Positions 6,649-8,763 of a stretch of DNA of 8,763 nt are shown here, in pieces. The DNA lies in contig JAEDKW010000048.1 in NCBI GenBank assembly GCA_016295615.1, positions 1-8,763 on the forward strand, written 5' to 3'. Under the pieces are notes generated by a model that did no database searches, was not told the origin of the DNA, and was given only the letters and a program-made list of their open reading frames with translations. The stretch comes from Oscillospiraceae bacterium. GTDB taxonomy: Bacteria; Bacillota; Clostridia; Oscillospirales; Oscillospiraceae. Positions within the stretch are counted from its first letter, which is position 1. The number at the start of each line of letters is the position of its first letter. Made by a program: the position numbers and the translations under genes.

Positions 6649-7722
6649 TTACGGGAACATCGGGGGCATCATCAGACCGGTGGTCTCGGGCAGACCCATG
6701 ATGAGGTTCATGTTCTGGATCGCCTGACCGGCAGCGCCCTTGCCGATGTTGTCGATGACGGAGGAGACGATCAGCCGGTGGGTGCGCCGGTCGAAGGTCG
6801 GGGTCATCTCAACGAAGTTGGAGCCGTATGCCCACTTGGTCTGAACGGGCTGGCTGGCGGGGAACACCTTGACGAACGGCTCGTCCTTGTAGAAGCTCTG
6901 ATACAGCTCATAGACCTCTTCGTTGGTGAAGTCCTTGTCGCAGGTCGCGTAGATGGTGACTTCGATACCGCGGATGGAGGGGATCAGGTGCGGCTGGAAG
7001 TTGATGTGCTGCCAGGTTTCGGGCTTCATCAGATCCTTGCCGGTGATATAGGCAATGTTCTGCTCGATCTCGGGGGTGTGGCGATGGCTGCCGCCGAGAG
7101 CATAGGCACAGAAGTTGTTCTCCGCTTCGGTGAGGAGCTTGTTGGTCGCAGGACGGCGTCCGGCGCCGGTGTAACCGCTCTTGGCATCGATCACGATGGT
7201 GTTTTCCACAATGTGACCGGTCTTGAGCATGGGCTGCAGACCGAGCGTGGAGGCGGTGGGATAGCAGCCGGGGTTCGCAATGAGCTTCTTGCCCTTTGCA
7301 AGCTCACGGTTCATTTCGGGCATGCTGTAAACAGCCTCGTAGGTCATCTGGGGATTGGGGTGCTTATCGTTGTACCACTGCTCCCAGACCTTTACATCGC
7401 GGAAGCGGATATCGGCGCCGATATCGATGACGCGGGAGCCTTCGGCGAGAATGATCTCAGCCAGGTGGGCAACCTGACCGGAGGGGACCTGAACGAGAAC
7501 AACATCGCTGTTCCTGGCGGTCTCGCGGACATTTTCGTCGGTGAGATCCATGATCTCCTGATCATAGAAACCGCGCAGCGCGGGGTGATGCTCGCAGATC
7601 TTCTGACCCACGCCAAAGGAGTCGAGCACGTTGACGAGCTGACCCTCGGGATGAGCGACCATCATGCGGAGCACCTCGCCGCAGACATAACCGACGGCAC
7701 CAATAGCAGAATAACGAATCAT
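6649..7722 (-). CDS. argC: N-acetyl-gamma-glutamyl-phosphate reductase
   Basis: A 357-residue NADPH-dependent reductase that turns N-acetylglutamyl phosphate into the semialdehyde. The Rossmann motif is at the N-terminus (GAVGYVCGE, residues 8-16). The catalytic cysteine is C153 in IANPGCYPT. Further family marks are VIDIGADIRF (about 98-107), VYSMPEMNRE (131-140), SGYTGAGRR, GSHRHTPEIEQ and the C-terminal IQNMNLIMGLPETTGL. The nucleotide loop reads GxxGxxxG instead of the common GATGYxG, a mild variation. AGGAGG precedes the ATG at a normal distance. It is the first gene of argCJBD, 45 bases before argJ, and the divergent LysR-type regulator gene lies on its upstream side. Confidence 0.95.
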   Translation of the reverse strand: MIRYSAIGAVGYVCGEVLRMMVAHPEGQLVNVLDSFGVGQKICEHHPALRGFYDQEIMDLTDENVRETARNSDVVLVQVPSGQVAHLAEIILAEGSRVIDIGADIRFRDVKVWEQWYNDKHPNPQMTYEAVYSMPEMNRELAKGKKLIANPGCYPTASTLGLQPMLKTGHIVENTIVIDAKSGYTGAGRRPATNKLLTEAENNFCAYALGGSHRHTPEIEQNIAYITGKDLMKPETWQHINFQPHLIPSIRGIEVTIYATCDKDFTNEEVYELYQSFYKDEPFVKVFPASQPVQTKWAYGSNFVEMTPTFDRRTHRLIVSSVIDNIGKGAAGQAIQNMNLIMGLPETTGLMMPPMFP

Positions 7723-7752
7723 GACTTTTTTCCTCCTCGTTTCATGAGCTTT

Positions 7753-7779
7753 CCTGCGGTGACGGCTTACCGCCGCAGG
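7753..7779 (-). other. Hairpin in the argC leader
   Basis: CCTGCGG (7753-7759) and CCGCAGG (7773-7779) pair perfectly, with an inner CGG/CCG possible. In the transcript the hairpin ends 20 bases before the AGGAGG ribosome binding site of argC. No T-run follows, so it is not a terminator. It may affect mRNA stability or access to the upstream mini-frame at 7719-7745. Confidence 0.6.
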
Positions 7780-7803
7780 TATTTAGAACTGGAAATTCTG
7801 CAC

Positions 7804-7822
7804 TGAAAATATTGAATTTTCA
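7804..7822. promoter_or_regulatory. 19-bp palindrome at the divergent promoters
   Basis: TGAAAAT and ATTTTCA form perfect 7-bp arms around ATTGA. The site covers the -35 of the lysR promoter (7812-7817) and adjoins the predicted argC start point. It looks like an operator. The A+T-rich TGAA...TTCA arms are loosely like ArgR boxes, but the spacing does not match the usual 18-bp ARG box. A second LysR contact site is the other option. Confidence 0.4.
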
Positions 7823-7840
7823 CAATTTGTATTGTATAAT
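7812..7840 (+). promoter_or_regulatory. Sigma-A promoter of the LysR-type regulator gene
   Basis: TTGAAT (7812-7817) and a perfect TATAAT (7835-7840) are 17 bases apart on the plus strand. Transcription would begin near 7847, leaving about 75 untranslated bases before the regulator's ATG. Two inverted repeats overlap the promoter (7804-7822 and ACAAT-TTGT-ATTGT at 7822-7835), and the LysR-type palindrome lies just downstream. Confidence 0.75.
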
Positions 7841-7859
7841 CTGATCAGCTTTTTTGAAA
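7831..7859 (-). promoter_or_regulatory. Tentative weak promoter for argCJBD
   Basis: On the minus strand a good -10 TACAAT (7836-7831) has a poor -35 TTTCAA (7859-7854) at 17-base spacing. Weak -35 elements are common at activator-dependent promoters. The -10 physically overlaps that of the opposing regulator promoter, so the two would compete. The start would be near 7824, about 100 bases before the argC ATG. No better candidate was found in the gap. Confidence 0.35.
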
Positions 7860-7880
7860 GCGAATTTATTTTTTGTTAAC

Positions 7881-7897
7881 TATTCCAAAATGGAATA
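7881..7897. promoter_or_regulatory. Probable LysR-type binding site (T-N11-A palindrome)
   Basis: TATTCCAAAATGGAATA is a perfect 17-bp inverted repeat with 7-bp arms around AAA. It contains the T-N11-A pattern typical of LysR-type sites (7883-7895). Its centre is about 65 bp upstream of the tentative argC start point, the usual place for the LysR recognition site at an activated promoter. It is also about 42 bp downstream of the regulator's own start point, where binding would block transcription. It ends 24 bases before the regulator's ATG. Confidence 0.6.
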
Positions 7898-7921
7898 TAA
7901 AAGTGAAAGTCGGTGAAAAAA

Positions 7922-8763
7922 ATGAGTCTTCGCAAATACATCGCTTACCTGCGCACGATCGAAACCGGCAGCATTACGCAGGCTGCCAATGATCTGGGCT
8001 ACACCCAGTCCGCCGTCAGCAAAATGATTTCCGATCTGGAGGCTGACTGGCAATGCACGCTGCTCACGCGCAACCATTCCGGCATTGAGATCTCCTCTGA
8101 CGGTATGGCGCTCCTCCCCACGATCCGGGAGATCATCAAGGATTATGAGGATCTTAATTTTGCCGTTTCCGAGCTGCACGGCGCACAGGCCGGCACACTG
8201 CGTATCGGCAGCTTTACGAGCCTGTCCACCAGCGTTCTGCCCGCTGTCCTCAAGTCCTTTCATGCCAAGTACCCCAACATCCAGATCCAGCTGCTCAACG
8301 GAGAATACAACGAGATCTCCGATTGGCTGCGCCGCGGCACGATCGACTGCGGCTTCCTTGTCTCGCCGGTGTCCAACGAGTTTGATTTGACGTTCCTTCT
8401 GCGCGACTCCTTTGTCGCGATCCTGCCGCTCGATCACCCGATGGCAAAGGAGTCCTGCTTCCCGCTTGCCCAGCTGCCCAACGAGTGTTTCATCAATCTC
8501 AAGGAGATCCAGGACTATGAGATCAACCGCTTTTTGGATCAGTCGCATATTGCGCCGCGCGTCACCTATGACGTCACCAGTGACTTTGCGCTTCTTTCCA
8601 TGGTCGAAGCAGGGCTTGGCATCAGCATCGTGCATGACCTCATTCTTCACCCGAAGCGTTATAAGGTCGCGCGGCTGCCGCTGAACATCACACAGTCCCG
8701 CGACATCGGCATTGCCGTCAAGCGGAATTTTGTTCCTTCGACCATCACCCGCCTTTTCACGGA
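7922..8763 (+). CDS. LysR-type transcriptional regulator (3' end outside window)
   Basis: About 280 residues are visible of a protein family usually 290-300 long, so only a short C-terminal tail is missing. The N-terminal winged helix-turn-helix is clear around residues 16-41 (GSITQAANDLGYTQSAVSKM). The effector-binding periplasmic-protein-like domain starts near residue 90 (GTLRIGSF) and has the typical VEAGLGISIVHD near 228-239. The ATG is preceded only by a weak GGTGA element; a GTG three codons earlier is an alternative start. The gene is divergent from argC across 199 bases holding a T-N11-A palindrome, which suggests that it controls argCJBD and itself. The effector is unknown: arginine, ornithine or a pathway intermediate would be reasonable guesses. 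It may instead regulate an unseen neighbour to the right. Confidence 0.92.
   Translation, partial: MSLRKYIAYLRTIETGSITQAANDLGYTQSAVSKMISDLEADWQCTLLTRNHSGIEISSDGMALLPTIREIIKDYEDLNFAVSELHGAQAGTLRIGSFTSLSTSVLPAVLKSFHAKYPNIQIQLLNGEYNEISDWLRRGTIDCGFLVSPVSNEFDLTFLLRDSFVAILPLDHPMAKESCFPLAQLPNECFINLKEIQDYEINRFLDQSHIAPRVTYDVTSDFALLSMVEAGLGISIVHDLILHPKRYKVARLPLNITQSRDIGIAVKRNFVPSTITRLFT

Noticed and set aside
5488..7806. A 772-codon open frame on the plus strand, antisense to argJ and argC
   Set aside because: The minus-strand genes are unambiguous and rarely use TTA, CTA or TCA codons, which removes stops from this antisense frame. The translation is low-complexity, rich in G, D, V, A and H, with no recognisable domain.
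7880..8650. A 256-codon minus-strand frame opposite the LysR-type regulator
   Set aside because: The plus-strand frame has a clear helix-turn-helix and effector domain, so the antisense frame is a shadow.

Overview
The window looks like chromosomal DNA from a moderately G+C-rich Firmicute, most likely an anaerobic gut-type clostridium (Oscillospiraceae/Ruminococcaceae-like). The reasons are strong AGGAGG ribosome binding sites before almost every gene, consensus sigma-A promoters, an argCJBD cluster using the cyclic (ArgJ) route, and an ornithine-racemase/NhaC pair of the kind known from ornithine-fermenting clostridia. The species assignment is an inference. No transposon, phage, CRISPR, tRNA or rRNA signal was seen.

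Layout, left to right. Positions 1-235 hold no convincing protein gene. They contain a possible plus-strand promoter (26-54) followed by about 175 nt rich in base-pairing, ending in a perfect 20-bp hairpin (189-231). That hairpin also serves as terminator for the convergent minus-strand genes. Positions 247-2847 (minus) form a two-gene operon: an NhaC-family antiporter, then a PLP-dependent ornithine/alanine-type racemase. The 387-bp gap at 2848-3234 carries a textbook promoter (TTGACA-N17-TAAAAT, minus strand) and an unusually long, structured 5' leader of about 320 nt for that operon. Positions 3235-7722 (minus) are a tight operon argC-argJ-argB-argD, converting glutamate to N-acetylornithine and recycling the acetyl group to give ornithine. 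Positions 7723-7921 are a divergent regulatory region with facing promoters and three inverted repeats. From 7922 a LysR-type regulator runs rightward off the window.

How the parts may work together: ArgC, ArgJ, ArgB and ArgD make L-ornithine, and the next two genes downstream encode an enzyme that probably racemises ornithine (or a related amino acid) and an ion-coupled antiporter. No terminator is visible between argD and the nhaC promoter, so the second operon could be transcribed both by readthrough and from its own promoter. ArgB has the N-terminal helix of arginine-inhibited kinases, so flux is probably also controlled by feedback. The divergent LysR regulator and a T-N11-A palindrome about 65 bp upstream of a plausible argC start point suggest LysR-type control of the arginine operon, unlike the ArgR control usual in Firmicutes. 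The most novel-looking items are the nhaC leader RNA and the possible small RNA at the left end.
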